Shown here: positions 20,419 through 35,278 of the stretch, piece by piece
Numbering within the stretch: position 1 is the first letter of the stretch
Layout of the letters: every line of letters begins with the position of its first letter
NCBI GenBank assembly: GCA_034336665.1
Contig: CM067569.1
Coordinates: forward strand, 22,975,320 to 23,039,319
Source of the DNA: Luscinia megarhynchos
Lineage: Eukaryota > Chordata > Aves > Passeriformes > Turdidae
Length of the DNA: 64,000 bases
Direction: 5' to 3'
Program-made: the position numbers and the translations under genes
Notes under the pieces: model-generated
Told to the model about the DNA's origin: nothing
Seen by the model: the letters and a program-made list of their open reading frames with translations, nothing else
The model's database searches: none

Positions 20419-23400
20419 GTTGAAAAAATTATTTCAGAAGTGAAATGATACTACAGGCAAAATAGGTAACTACTTCAGACTTCTGTTACACTAAACTAGT
20501 CAGCACCAAAGCAAAAGAATTACCATACTCTAAACACTTTCATGTCTGAGTCAAAGGGAGAAAATAAGGTTATCTCTCAAGAAGTTCATCAATTTGTAAT
20601 TAAAAGCATTATTCATTTCCTCCTTGCTGAATATTCTCCTAGAATTGGTAAGACATACTATTGCAATACATACACATGCACAAACCTGCCAAAATACATA
20701 CAGCCAATTAATATGTACAAAAATACTCAAATATAGCTCAGAAACAATTTTTATTTTTAAATTAGACATGCTTTATTTCTTTCTTAATTGAAACCAATTT
20801 AGAAAACAACTAATTGTGATCTAGCATCAACAGAATCTGTTATATTACTTTGATTCAGTCACTTGAGTGGGGTTTGGATTTAGTTGTTCAAAATGCAAAG
20901 GAAAACATATTAAAATAAAGAAGACTTTAGTATGATTGATGCAATGAAAAAAATTTCTTTCCTACTTATAACCAATTTTGCTACCTATCATCAAGATTTT
21001 TCATTGTTTCTAGCAGTCTTCCAACTCAGCCCTGTACTTTACATAATTTCCCTCCCCGCTAGAGACAGGTAATCAAACAACTGGAGAGTTTTCTGTGATA
21101 AATCTGATCTTCTGTTTGATTTTTGGAACAAGTGAAAGGGCTCATTCTTTGAGAACATGCCTACAGAAGGACACATTTCCCTGGCAGCACCAATGGACAC
21201 TGGAAGTGCTGCCCAAGGGTTGGTACCCCAGGTCACCATCCTGCCCATGCTGCACCACTTTGGGCACCGGGGTTTGGATGCTCAGGGTAAGCAGCCACCA
21301 CAAAGCTGACACTCGGGAAGAGGAAAACAAACTAAAATCTGCCTAAGCAAGTGATACAATCTTTTGGGCAAGAGGGATGAAAAAACCCAGGATTTCTGTA
21401 ACATTATTAAGAGGAATGGGAACAGTAGCCTTGGGATCCAGAAACATACGTACTAATCAATGCAGAATACTTTCTCAAACCTCTTAGGACAGGTTGCTCT
21501 CATCTGAGCTGCCTAATCTTGTATGTGCTAATTTCATTTAACTTTTCTAAACACAGAAAACAGTGATCTGTAGGAAAAACAAGTTTAAAGACATACTATT
21601 ATGTTTAATTAAAGTTCAGTTTTCTGTATTTGGGAAGCTGCATTCAGACCAAATGAAAATAGTTATTTGTTAATTCATCATAGGTTGTCAAAGATAAATA
21701 ACAGTACAATTTAGACAGTTTTGTATAAATGAAAATACAACCAAACAAAACATACAACAAACATAAATACCCTGCAGCCTGATTTTATTTTCTGTGTCAA
21801 TAAATATGTATGTATACATCTCATCCTTACCTAGGAATAAAAAATACTACAAATATTTCTCTGACATGCACAAAAATCCAAATTATAACATCACATTGTA
21901 AAGGAAAACATACTACTGAAAATATAGAATAAATAGAAATAAAATTGATTATTTCCTCATATACGTTGAGCAAAGGAAAAGCAAAAATATAGTAATACAT
22001 AAGAGTTCTATTTTGAAAAATAAGTTTTTACTTTTGCTGCTTTTGTAGCAAACACCTTGAAACCAACAAGACTTCAGCCAGAGAATCAGATCTGGATGCT
22101 AACAATCAGATAAGTAATAAACATACAAGTGTCTACACACTATAACATTACCCCTGAAACTGAAATTACTGTACTAATCCTGTGAATAAACACAACCTGC
22201 ATTAACCTCATTACTATTAACTGAACACCAAAAATCCCTCATTTTCATTCAGTTGCTTCTCTCAAAACACTGATTCTGTAAAATTGCAATTTGTTTTTGC
22301 ACACAGCAATGACTAACACAATTTGGGAGTTCTACTCCACTCTACCACCAAGGAACATTTGGAAACCAGAGAGGTAAAAAGCTAGGGGACAAAGTTCCTT
22401 CCTTAAAAGTGAAGCAGAATTTTAGAGGTTAAGATGACAACCTGACATTTGAGATTGATCAGTTATATGGGGTCAAAGTGAAAAGTTCTCATACTGTTAT
22501 CATTAATTATTTGAAATGGGATTATATGTTTTAAGCTACAGCACTAATAGAAGGAAGAGCCTTCTCCTTTCATGTGGTGTATATAAGCAGAATCCTTTGC
22601 CTTGCTTTTGTATGTCCTTTAGGTCATTTTTCAAAAGTACCTCATGTTACTTGGTGCATACATAAAACTCCTTACTTATAGTCTGGATCCTTTGACAATT
22701 TCTTATTCTAATTAGTTTCCATAGTACTTCTCAGGATGGTAAATTTAGCACGTCCTCATTTTTGTCCCTTTCACTAAATGGAAAGGGTCATCATAAAATC
22801 CAAGCTAGTCCCTAACCAAGTTCTGGCAGCCCTTTTTTAAGACTGCGTCTCATCATAAGATCTCTTGCAATAAAGTTGCCATTTAGAAGACACACTGTCA
22901 ATTTAATTCTTTGATTAACTCCTTGGGTCTGCCACCAGCAACGCAATCTTGGAATCTAACAGAGTAAGAGCAGATGGGCAGCCCCTAAATATAGCAGAAG
23001 TGCATAAACCAGGAAGGTAGCTTTATCCCCTCATCCCAGGCTTCTGAGCCCAACAAAACACTGTTCTTGTTATGAGAAGATCCATTTTCACCTGAACAAC
23101 ATTTTTTAGGATAACTGCATCTGAAATAATCTCAGTCAAAAAAGGAACTGCTACATCAGCTGATGTTTAAGAAACTCCTGCTTACAACAGTTGAAATTAA
23201 TCTGGATTCCTGCCTGCCATACCAAGGACTACACTTTATTCTTTTTCTATCCAAAGAACTGATATTACAGCCTATAAGGAAAACAAATTCAGCCTTATGG
23301 ATAGTGGAAAAAAACTTTACATTCCAAACATAATTTTAGTTTTGCATATAGAGGTTTAGGAAGCAGAAGCTAATAATTCAGAATTAAATACAGAGTACTG

Positions 23401-23725
23401 CAGTACTTCAGAGACTCAAAAGTTCTTTAACAGCTACGTAGTTGAAAGCAACAAATAAAAAGCTATATGGAAATTTTCCAACAGTCTTTTGATAGCAATT
23501 CATTTAATATTTAGCAGCATCACTTTTGAAATGTATGTTTCTAAAAATGAGAAGGCTGTTCCTGGAAGCTCTACTACTGAGCACATTCTGATTTCTTTAA
23601 TAAATACACCATGGAAAACTGCTCTATGAACACCAAATTACGTATGTCTTTAAATTCTTATTGTGCCAGTTAGGACTAATTACAACTTTTTTAAACTATA
23701 TTCAAACATTATTTTTATTTTGCCT

Positions 23726-23800
23726 AATTTTTTGGGGCTTCAGGGTTTTTTGGTTGGCTTTTTGTTTATTTGGGGGTTTGGGGGTTTTTTTTTGGGGGGG
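23726..23800 (+). repeat. T/G-rich tract with G-quadruplex potential
   Basis: Runs of 5 G at 23772-23776, 5 G at 23780-23784 and 7 G at 23794-23800 are separated by T3 and T9. Runs of 4 and 3 G lie about 40 bases upstream. The 7-G run can supply two tracts, so four G-tracts of three or more are available on the plus strand, the non-template strand for plus transcription and the template strand for KCNMA1. Confidence 0.75.
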
Positions 23801-26800
23801 AAAGTTTTGCTTCTGATTAAATTAAGAATACAATGTATCTATATCAGACTGAATTCAGATGCTGAGGTTTGGTTCACTGAACTCAAATAGTACTAATTTA
23901 ATGCTTTAAAAATTAATTAATAAAAGGATTTGGGAGAGGGTTTCTGTTGTTTTTGCTAATTTCCTTTTCCTTTGCAACTTGCATTGCTGTTCCACATAAT
24001 GACAGCTACTCTGTTGTAAGATAAATAATATATAAAAACACTGAGGAGACATTTCAATACATGTTTTTTTTAGATATTCAAACAAATTGTTTGAATTTCA
24101 TTCCTTAAAATGACACAAGAGATTTCCACAACATACAGAATTCTTTCTCAGATTAGTTTTATATTCTTCTGGCCTTTTCAAAACACACTTCAGAATTATA
24201 CTTCATATCTGTATTTTTTAAACCATAAAGTCAACAACATACAGCTCAGAGATCATAAAAGTCAAGGAGCATTAATTCTTCAGCCTTTTTTATTCCTTTT
24301 TTCTATACATATACTGGAAAGATAAATTATGCTATTTTGGAATTTATTGAAAAAATACAACAGTGATAGTGATTCTACTTAATTTTCCCTCTGCTGAGAA
24401 TATAGCAACCTACTGTGAAACAAACGAACAAAAATAACCCAGCCAAGTGCACCTATTCCTGAAAGTTCCCTCTTCTATAATTAGCTGTACCTTGAATTCC
24501 TTCTGAGTATATTTCCACACCAAGTAACATTTCTGTGGCAAAATACGTACATGTAAAATATTTGTTACCATTTTAAACTGTCCCAACAACTGTGACAAAT
24601 TACTGTATCATACAGTGTAGTTATAGTTGCTAAACTATCACTTGAATAAGTGCTTAAAAATCTACCAGAACAATTCTAATCTCCCTTAACAAAGTGTGAT
24701 CAGAACTATTTCAATAGGAACGTAAGTTAAAGGTTACAGGAAGCTTCACCTGAAAAGAAGTGAAAATGAAGTATGGTATAGTGAATGTACAGTATAGAGA
24801 TGTGAAAATTCATAAACACTCCTCTATCAGAAAAATAATTCTTATTTAGTCTTACATAAAGAAACTATTAAAGTCCTTCATGTAGGATGAGCAAAGAACT
24901 CAAGATTAGAACAGCTGGATTTTATTGATGAAGCAATACCATGTCTTCCATCCACTTTTACTTTCCTTAGATAACAGATTTCCTATGATAACTGAATGCA
25001 GGCGTGCAGAAAAGGGCAGGAAAGAGACAATTTCCTACTCAGTCTGATTGCAACCCTTGAGGATTTGGTTTGTGTAGTAAAGAAAATTTTGATCTGAAAG
25101 TCACAAGCAGTTGTATATCACTGATAAAGTTCCTGCATTCCTTTAGCCTGAACAATGGAAAAACAAAAATTTTGCTTCTCACACATGGAAATGCAAGTGT
25201 CTATGAATCACCTACAAAATACAATTTTCTAAAAAGCCCCTTAAATTCAGAAAGTTTAAATTTTGTTTTCAAAAATGTTAATATCACTTATCTTTGACCT
25301 GAACTTCATCTTGGATAATTTCTGACTTGTATCAACATTTAAAACTACAACATTAGTCATGAAAATGAAATGGTTTTGGTCACCACACTAGATTCAATTA
25401 GAAAAACTGAAGTTTGCTGCTTTGGATCTGTCTGGGTTCAGCAAGACACTGAACAAGCTATGGAAGATAAATCAGCCATGAGCTGTTTACTGCACAGCAA
25501 CTACATAGATCTCATAAAAACCATTCACATTGCAAACAGCTGAAGGTCTAGAAAGGAAAAGAGGGACAATTATATATGTCAGCTTTGCTTAAATATTCTT
25601 CTATAGGCACCCATTCTTGGCTACCATTTGCAAAAGAATGTTCTGCTATAATTATCCTTGATGCAAAGCTGTTTATTATGTTCTTAATCCATAAAAGGGA
25701 ATTATTTACTTACATTATTGACAATAATGTCTGGCCTTGGTTTAACTACTCAAAAAGAAAATGCAGGGCAAATGAGCCCTCCTAAAGAAAGTAAACACTT
25801 TGAATCAGTACAGTTGAAAGAATTACAGTCACTTGTCACAACACACGAGTTTTGTGTCAGAAACTGCAAGTTACCCACATGGCTATGCCAAGGAATATCC
25901 TCCTTGTATGATCAAGTTTACAGGTAGAAGAAAAAGCACTAAAGAAAGGAAGAAAAATTAAAAAAATCAGAAGAAAACTGGTAACTTAAAGCCTATAAAC
26001 AAAATCTAGCCCATACACTTTTGTGTTTTGATTGTTGCAACATTTGCTTCGCTGTAATAAGTTGGGCAAAAAGATACAGAATGGAAACACCTCTACCTGA
26101 TTGCTTTAAAAAGTCACATGACAAGTGCATTAAACCTGGTGCTTCTTTTTTTTTTTTCATTTGCTTCCCATGTTCCTTTTTTAAATTGCCTTTAGACAAA
26201 CATCAGGGGAAACATTCTCCAGCTCTGGTTTTAAAAGGCTGAAATAGAAAGTGTAATTCTATAATTGAGGGACAGCTGGCTGTTACCATGATAAGCAAAT
26301 GAAGATCCTTTCCACTGGAATTTGTGGCTACCACTGATTATAGGTTTAACTCCCAGAATTAAAACCCCATTCATAAGGATTTGGAAGGCAGAGCTTAAGA
26401 CTTGCCTTCCATATGTGCCTGTTCTCACAGAACAGTGGATCCTACTTTGTAACTGCCCACAAGAGCAAACAAAGAGCACAAAAACATGGCCACAGGGAAC
26501 ATCCTTAAACTATAAATAAATGCTATTAACTGAGATCCAGTGCATGCTGTGCACCTTATTACAGTCTAGCAAAATGACTGTGCCTGGGAAAATGCCAAAA
26601 GCCTTAAGATTTCCTTACTTGATATATAACAACTGAGCAATACAATGATTTCTTAGGCAATTTCTATGCCACAGACCAACATTTATAGATGCCCCACATC
26701 TATAAATGGTTCTTCAATTTTTTAAAAAAGGCATTTTCTTTACCCATCATTGCAATTTTCTGTTGATTTAACTTTATCAGGAGGCATAGAAATAATAATG

Positions 26801-28540
26801 GACTCAAATTGGAGCTTTTAACATATATTGATACTTTATAAAATCCAACACTACACAATAAGAGCATATTTGTAGTTCACAGTGGAAATGATTATAAACT
26901 ATGCTCCCACTTCTTAAAGGCACTAAAATCCAATCCTGACCTATATGCACTGCTCATGAGCTTTGGTCTTAAACTCAGAACTAAATTTCTCAATGGTTCT
27001 CTCTAACACACCCACAAAGTGAAGATCTATATTGGAGTACAAAGTCCCAGCTGATTTTAACAGGAGTTAATCCGTTTTAGTCTGCAACACAGAAGCATGT
27101 TTACCCTTTACCACAGATGCTACATGCACCATATTGCCCACCAAAGTTACAAGGCTGAATTGCTGCTGCAGGCTAGAATAATACTTTTTCAGCAAATGAG
27201 TTTTGTTTACTGCCTCTGCTGCTCAGTGAGTTAAAAACCATCAAGTTTGGAGCTGAAAATGCAATAGAATCAGTAGATAAACTGTGGATCCGTGCAGCTA
27301 ATTGTTTTGCTTTTGGCTATGGCATATGTATTACTTGATTGCCAATTTCACGCTCTGATACTGCTTCTTTATAGCAGCAGATGAAACTGAAGCTCAAGTA
27401 CTCTGTTCAAAGAGGCTGATAAATATGTATTCCGCCCCTTTGCAATGTTTGACACACTCCTCACCCATTGTTATGCTTCCCTTCTACGACGTGCAAAACA
27501 GCCCCTGTTTTAGCTCTTATTCTCACCACTGTCAAACCCAATTTATATATGCTCTTGGCTTAATTATTATGCCAAAAGGAATTTTAATTTTCCTGTTTAC
27601 TGAAATCCTCTTATAATTTGTTGTGTCTGTACTTAGGTTTGAGGGGGGGCTCACACTGCCATGCAATTCTAAAGAAAACACAAGAGAAGAACAGCAGCAC
27701 ATTTCTCTGCAGATGGAGAAACAAGCACTGGAGAAATCATACTGCTCCATGTGCATGACTGAAGTTGTCAATTAAGACTGAGATTCAGACTCCTCCTAGG
27801 AGCAGCAAGTATTGCTATTGCAGTTAATTCAGACCTTCCTGGCTCTAAGGATTGCCTGAGATGAAGACACAGCTCTACAGAACAGCCTAAGAGGGTGGCT
27901 GAGAAGTCAAAGCAAAGTTTTGAATATTATCTTTAAAGGAAGTCAAAGGAGACAAAATCTATTGAAATCTATCAAATTCATGATAATTATATAAAAATGG
28001 ATCAGACAAAATGATAATAAAAAAAAGAATGGTTGTGAAATCAAGAAAAAAAATGAAACTAAGCCAAAAAGCAAGTCTAAGGAGACAAAACCTACTGGTT
28101 TAATTCAAATACATATTTATCTTGACTAAAATACCTCCACAATATTTTTATTTCCATATTACAATACGATTCCATGTTCTTACATCATCTATATTCAATG
28201 GACTACCTATAACATTTTCACTATCAAAGAACCCATAACTTTAAAATGGAAATGTCTCCTCTTCTTTTGTCCCTTGGGTGTTTTTCAGATTGCTTTATTT
28301 TTAAGGAGGAGAGCTTTCTGCATAATTAAGGAGCATATCTAATAGCTAGAGTAAACAGGAGATGCAATATGAGAAACAAAAATTAGGAGAACTGAGGCAC
28401 TCCAAGAAGGCTTGGAACAAATAAGTCTTTGCTATACCAACATATGAAATCAAGAAGTAAAAAAAAACCAAAAACCCAAGAAAAGCACTAGTGTATGCAA
28501 ACTTACAAGTTCATACTAATTTGTGAATCTAGCAAGCATA

Positions 28541-28602
28541 TCTATATGTATACACACATATACACACATGCATTCATATATATAGAAACAAACACACACA
28601 CG
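28541..28602. repeat. Imperfect (CA/TA)n microsatellite
   Basis: tatgtatacacacatatacacacatg, then atatatatag and acacacacacg. An interrupted alternating purine-pyrimidine repeat, likely polymorphic in length. Confidence 0.85.
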
Positions 28603-29899
28603 ACAGGCATACAATTTTAGATCCTGGGCAACACAAATCTGGTTTCCTATAGAACAAATCATCATTGCCTAGCAACCAGAGCTATTTTTATGTCAAATTG
28701 TAATAATTCAACATTTCAGCTGTCTTTATGGAGATTTGGGGGGGAGGGAGATCATTCAAATCCCATCTCTTCCCATTCGTCCCTCCAATACTCTGCCATT
28801 TGAACTTTCCAAACCCAAAAATCACTCCTTCACAGAAGTCAAGTTAGGACAATTTCACTATATAAAGCACAAGTTGGAGGAAAATTCTGAGTGACAGAAA
28901 AGGACACTTTAGCAAACACTCTCTTCATTCCATAGATCAATATGGTTTACTGTAATTTTTATTTCTTATTTCAGAACTCTCTATAGGTTATGATGCACTC
29001 ATAAGAGGTCTATGCAGCTAATACTGCCTAATAATGCACAGCACAATTGCTTCCTGTTTTAAGGGCTAAGTCATAACAGTATAGTCTTCAGCATAAAAAA
29101 AAACCTTTTACTGCACACTATAAACTGCTGTGTTGCATTTTAATTACAGAATTCACCAGAAGAAATGAATGAATACTATTGTCCTGGGATTCTGTACATG
29201 AAGTTAAGCAAAACTGAAATTCCTCTACAAGAATTGTAACACACACGAGATAGAGGAGGAGATGGGAGTTTAAAGCAAAACACAGGTATAACTGTTTTCC
29301 CCAACTCAAAGCTTGTTTCTGTCTACAAATTAAAAAAAAAAAACCTAGATATACAGTGTGAAAATACCATCTTTGTATATACATAAGGAAGATAAAGAAA
29401 GATGAGGTATTAAAAGACTTGATCTTGCACATTCAAACTGGCTGGGCTATCATGAAGATAACACTCTCCCCCCTTCTTGCACATCAGACTTTTATACCTT
29501 TTTATCACGTTATATGGTTTACTTTCTGAAAAATCAGAATCAATTTTAATTGAAAGACACAATTCTGATGCATCCACATAGCACTGGAAGGTAAAACCTT
29601 GTCTCTATGGCAATTCTCTGATGAAAAATAACAAGAGCTCTTAACATTACATAATCTGAAAATGCACAAGATGGAAATCCCTGAGAGAAAGATGAACCAA
29701 AAATACAGCCTTTACCTACAATTCAAATAATACATGGAATCAAGAAGCCTACAGAAACTTGCATCCAAACAGTCTCCTGGCAAGTTTACTGTTTCCTACC
29801 AAATAATGCTCTTTAATCACAGTGTCCCCCTGCCTTCTGTACAGTTCTCAGGTAAGGATGTGAAAACTAACTAAATAAAAACCAGAGATTCCTCTCAGA

Positions 29900-29966
29900 T
29901 AGTATTCCTGTTTCAAGAACAAGAAAACAGGAACACAAGGGAGTTCAGACATTTCCCAAAGACACT
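29900..29966 (+). mobile_element. MIR-like SINE fossil
   Basis: agtattcctgttt...aagaaaacaggaacacaagggagttcagacatttcccaaagacac lines up almost colinearly with the MIR core 'tattcccattttacagatgaggaaactgaggcacagagaggttaagtaacttgcccaaggtcac'. Identity is perhaps two-thirds. The order is complete and gaps are few, which favours a genuine relic over chance. Confidence 0.42.
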
Positions 29967-32900
29967 TTTAGGGCAACTGTGAATTCCAATGCTGAGGGGA
30001 AAGAGGGAAAAATACCTAAATTGCACTAAGATGTGCTACATTTCAAAAATAGGAGTGGTTAGAAGATTGCACAGAATAGAACCAAGAGAATTTGACTTAA
30101 TTCTTCTCTTGCCTTTCAGTATGCTTGGAAATAAATCAAAAGGCAACTGCAGTAGTTTCTGAGTTGTCTAATGCACCAAGTAGCCATAACAAAGAAACAA
30201 CTAACCAACTCCAAATCTTTTCTTATTTGAACACTGTGGAAGTCTGTAAAGATGCTTTTCTCTGTAGAGGTTTTCCCAGAAATATGTTTAGGTAAGGTAG
30301 CTTTTCTCAGCTGTTCTTTTTGGAATTCTAATTCTTTCTATGGCCTTTCCAGGAAAGTTTGATGGAAAACACAGCTGAAGCCTAAGAACAACCTGCAGTC
30401 ACATTTCAGAAAATAAGTTATAATTCCTTAGAAAAAGTCTATGGATCTATAGAAAAGCAAAAAACAAGAGTATAGTATGATCCTTTAAAAATTCCTTTCT
30501 GTCATGCAGTAGGGTGTGCTGGTCCTAGCCTCAAAGCTTTTAACTAAATATGAACAATACATTCTCTAAAATTAGTAGATGGTTTAAAATAATGTATTCC
30601 TCATGCTTATAAAAATCACCCCTTAAAAAAACACCAGAGAAATAGAATTCAAAGACCACAACAAGAAGCCAAAGAACACATAGACAAATAAATTCCAAGT
30701 AAAATTTGGCATAGGCAAAACAAATATCCCATACTACACAGGAGGCAGTATTTGATTTCTTTCCTAAACTGAAAAATTATCAAATGTAATGTGAACCAAC
30801 TGTGTTTGGGATCTCCAAGGAAAATGAGGGCTTTGAAAACTGACCCAATTTAAAGTTATAATTATACATAATAGCTCTCCTTCACGAACTTAGGAATTTT
30901 TAAAACACAAAACACACAAAGAAATGACAGCCTCAGAAAGTGTAAATCCGTTCAAGGAAGAAAATTATCACAACTGACAAGTAATTCACATCCAAACATT
31001 CTCCCTTCACTAGCATGTTACTTTCTCCAGCTTTTGTTTCCTGTACTCTACATTAGCAAAATTATCACAGAAAGCTGGAACTTCTTATTGATTACTCCAC
31101 TGTTACACTACTTACTTCTCTCTTTTTTTTTATGCCAAGGAGTTCAGATCTTTAAAAGGTGCCACTTATACAATGATATACATGTGTATTGAAAGCATTT
31201 GAAATTTCATTTCCCACATAGGCATAGAAGTCTAATGATATAAAAAACTTATTTTCCTGGCTCAGATGCTATGTGCTCATGGAATACCTCCTAACATAAA
31301 GGTTCACTTCAGCAGCTCTGGGAATTATAATTACAAATTATTATCTCCTATATTAGCTCTGCTCTCCCAACAATCATCCAAAAAAGATAAAATGTCCTCA
31401 AACCATATCATTATTTGCCAAAGATATGTCCCAGTTTTCAGTTTATTCAAGCTTAGATTTCTGGCATGACATATATTTTCTAGAACATTATTGTGTATGT
31501 GGTAATAGCAATGTAAATGAGGAGTAATGCCAATAAAATCTTAAAAGAAATAAAAAATAACCACATATGGCAGTAGCTCTAGTTTTTCATAGACAGCAGT
31601 CTTTACAAGTCAAGTGGGTAAAATAAGTTTGAACAGGTCTATAAACCTGGCCTCAGCTTAATTTTAAAAAAATACCACCACCAGTAAAAATGAATAACTG
31701 CATTGTTTTTTTGATGTTTGTGTTTTTCTTTTTAGTACTCTTCATGTGTTTCCCTTTGAGCTACTGTCCACCCCAGTCTAGCTGGGCAATGAAATGCTAA
31801 TTCATTCTTCACAGGTAACATTAAGGAGTGTAGTCCTTGCTTGTAGAATTTACCAATAGATGTAGCCATGCCTCATCCTTAAACCTGGGTCTCAATGTGT
31901 TTCAATGAAGCAAGAAGAATATTTGATAAATTTATATTAAAAATTATTAGCTTCAACATAAAATGAATAAACGAAACAACATCATACTATTATTGCATTT
32001 GAAATATCTAAAAAACACCATAATTAAAAAATCAAAGAGTATCTACACATTTTAACATTTTTTCCTAATGCTGCTACTGCAGTCATTCAAGCCTGTGTTC
32101 GAGCCTATGCAGTCTGTGAAAACTAGGTCAGGCATGTAATCTCATTCATGTAATTCTGGTTTTGTCTATCCATTCAGTTTTCTTTCTTTTGTGGCTTCAA
32201 CCCAAGGAAATATTATTTCAAGGAACAAACAGGAACTGCAGTTGGTTTTTGTTTTTTCATTCTGTATGACTGGCTTAAGAAAAAGCCAACTTAAGCCCAA
32301 GAGATGCAAGATGAGGTTCCTAGTATAGGCAGGTTTCTGAATAAGAATAAAAAATATACTGTTCTACTTGCTAGAAATATCCAAATAAAAATAAAATAGA
32401 AAAGGAAAGGATGCTTAGAGTACTTTTCTCAGAACCATGCAGCTACGTTGCAGCAGCAGGGGTAAATTGCCACATCTTCAGCCACAGCTTTCCCCAGGAA
32501 AACTGATAATCAGTAATACCTGTCAAGTGGTGGTTTAGGATTTGTTTCCTAAGTATTTAAAGGAAATTTAAATAAATAAGAATTCAAAGCCACTCTGTTG
32601 TGATGAAAAATTAGAGCATGGCATCATCTTCTACAGTTAGCTTTGCCCATGTTCTTGCCATCATCATTTATTTCAAGTAGCCAAAAGACATGCCTGGATA
32701 TGAAAACAATGTAAACTGTTTTGTCACTTTCACTATAAATGCACCTTAATTTACAGAGCAGAAACTAAAACTTTCATTATGGTTTTTCATACTTCAAACA
32801 TGTAAATTACCACTCAATTCAGAAATGCAACATAGAAAACTTTTTGATGAAGCTTCATTAAGGAACATTTAGCTCATATTTAAATAAATGACACAACTAA

Positions 32901-34258
32901 AGACAAACCACACAATGTAACATGGGTCATCCATCACAAAACAAAAACTCCATCTAGAACTTAAGGGCTTTTCAAATTTGGTAGCTTACGAAATACTTTT
33001 TGCCATTATTTCTAAACAAAGCTCTCTGAAGGATGGTTGAGAGCTGCTGCCAGACAGGCCAAAAATAAAAACCTACCAAAAAACCCACTCACACCCAACT
33101 TCACACACCCAGCTTCCACCATGTGTTCTTACAGACTAATATTCAATTTAGAACACAGTTTGCTGTAGGAAATTGCCCTCCCCAAAACAATCGAGATGGC
33201 ACGCATTTTTCTTATTGTTTCACAAACAAATAGACAAAAAAGCTTCATAATTTGAATCAAAAGTCTTGAACAAAATGGAGAATATTATAGAAACGGAATA
33301 TTATAAAAATCCTTTCATGAGATTCATCACATTCATCACCCTAAGGGAGCTCAGGGAGATTTTTCCCCCTGCTTATTTTTCTAACATAAGCTTGCTCTCC
33401 CCACTGGAAGAAAAATAAATTCTTATTTCAGGATTTCTAGTGATCAACATAAGACCCTCAAAAAATGCCTTTTTTAATTTCAGAAATAATTACTAGGAAA
33501 AAATACAACATAATCTTAGCCTTTAACACATACAAATCCTATCAACTGCCCCAGCTTCACTGGAATTTTACTCCATGTGTGTTATTACATTATCTTACAC
33601 AAGTCATGACTGTCTCACAACAGAACTGTGTTTGAGGAGTTTTCCAGTTTCAAAGCTGTCACCATTTATTGATGTAACACAATGACCTTGTTTCCAAGCT
33701 CTAGGGCATTTCCCAGCTGTTTCTAGCAGAATTAGAAGACCCTTCTTCAGAGGTGGAGTTATTTTATTGCCAAGTAAAACTGACACTGCACAGAGACTGC
33801 ATCTAACTCAAAAGCACCTCAGAAAAAATGCTGGATGAAGCACACTCAAGTGTTTGACAGCATCATTATTGCTTTGTATGTCCAAAGGAATTAAAAACTT
33901 TGGGTTTTTTCAACTAAAATTACCTTGTTATCAGATAAAATTTGAAGATAACAAAACTGAACTTCAAAAAATTTCCAGGATTATAGATTTGGTCAGTCAC
34001 AGAGTTTTACTATTTTATTGCCACAGAAACAATATTAGCTAAAGTTGTGGAAACAATTACCATCAATGGTACATATTAATGTTACAAGGTTTCAATTGGT
34101 AATGCTTTAAGTAGTCTAGATTTTTTATCCAGAAATGTAAATAGCTAAGCATATACCTTCTGGGAGGGGGAAAATAGAGTTAATTTGTTTCACTTTCATA
34201 TTTTTAAATTACAAATACTTATTTCACCTGTCTTGGGTGAAAAAGAAAAGATCTTCAG

Positions 34259-34271
34259 AAAAAAAAAAAAA
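34259..34271 (+). repeat. Poly(A) run
   Basis: Thirteen consecutive A. Comparable homopolymers occur at 29332-29343 (A12), 38777-38791 (T15) and 26149-26158 (T-rich). None has a recognisable retroposed element attached. Confidence 0.85.
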
Positions 34272-35258
34272 GTTCAAAACCATCCCTTGGCTGAAAGAAT
34301 CACTTAATAACTAAGAAGAAAAGATCACAAATTTATGTTTGTAGTTTATTTGCCTCAAGTATAACTAAAGATTTCCTAAAGTCACAAGGCAAAATTAAGA
34401 TGTTCTGACAGTGTGATAGGGGGACCTAAGATGAAACAGTTCTCTTAATGACTGAGGCAGAATTAGTCTTTGAAAACCAGCCCAGCAATTCTGTTACAAA
34501 ACAGAATACAGAAATAACCCTTCCTACCATTTTGAAGGATGATATAAGATGAAAAAATTTATTCTAGGCTATGCCCAAAGGAAAAATTCTACAACACTTC
34601 CGCAGAATAAATGTGCACCACAGCAGCTAAATAGTTAGAAATTCAATTGAGATTTCTGAAATCTTGAAGCAGTACACAAGCTTATGAAGTGATAAATGAA
34701 ACACTGCTGAATTTCTAAGCAATGGTATTAACCCAGAATTATAGGTTACTTTCACATATTAAAAGACAGAGAAAAAATATTATTAGCAGCAGTGAAAACA
34801 TATTCACATTAGAAAATGCAATCACAAATTTCATGGAAGTTAATTTCTGTTCACCTTGCTCTAATACTTCCAACTACAGAGTAATTTAAGTACGTGCCAC
34901 AATAAATAAAATAGCAGTGCTCATTCACCAAGCAGCATGTGGATCTGCACTGTCCACATAAACAAGGGCAAATGGCAAACAGGAAAGCAAGTCAGGAGAG
35001 ATTTAATTGGCATCCAACTGAGCTCTTGGCTCCTGTGATTCAGAAGCTCTAAAAAACATTTTTTCTTCCATATAAATATTTCAAGGGAGGCAGGATCAAA
35101 GCCCCTTCCATTTTGCAGGTATCTCACAGTTTTCATCCAATCTAAATTAAAAAACAGTTAGAAATTATTTTCTGAAATGGCAGCCAGGATAAATCCTGCT
35201 TAGCAAAGGGCCAGGAGAGGAACAGTCTAATCCAATTAGAGGCACCAGGTGATGTGAC

Positions 35259-35278
35259 TGGCACTCTCCAGAGTGCCA
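35259..35278. other. Near-perfect 20-nt inverted repeat
   Basis: tggcactct and agagtgcca are exact reverse complements separated by cc. It forms a tight cruciform-capable site. No function is assigned. Confidence 0.55.

Noticed and set aside
28376..28420. Possible MIR piece (gagaactgaggcactcc)
   Set aside because: Only about 15 matching bases with no second block in register.
32085..32120. tRNA B-box-like gttcgagcc
   Set aside because: No cloverleaf can be drawn: the A box, acceptor stem and anticodon stem are missing.
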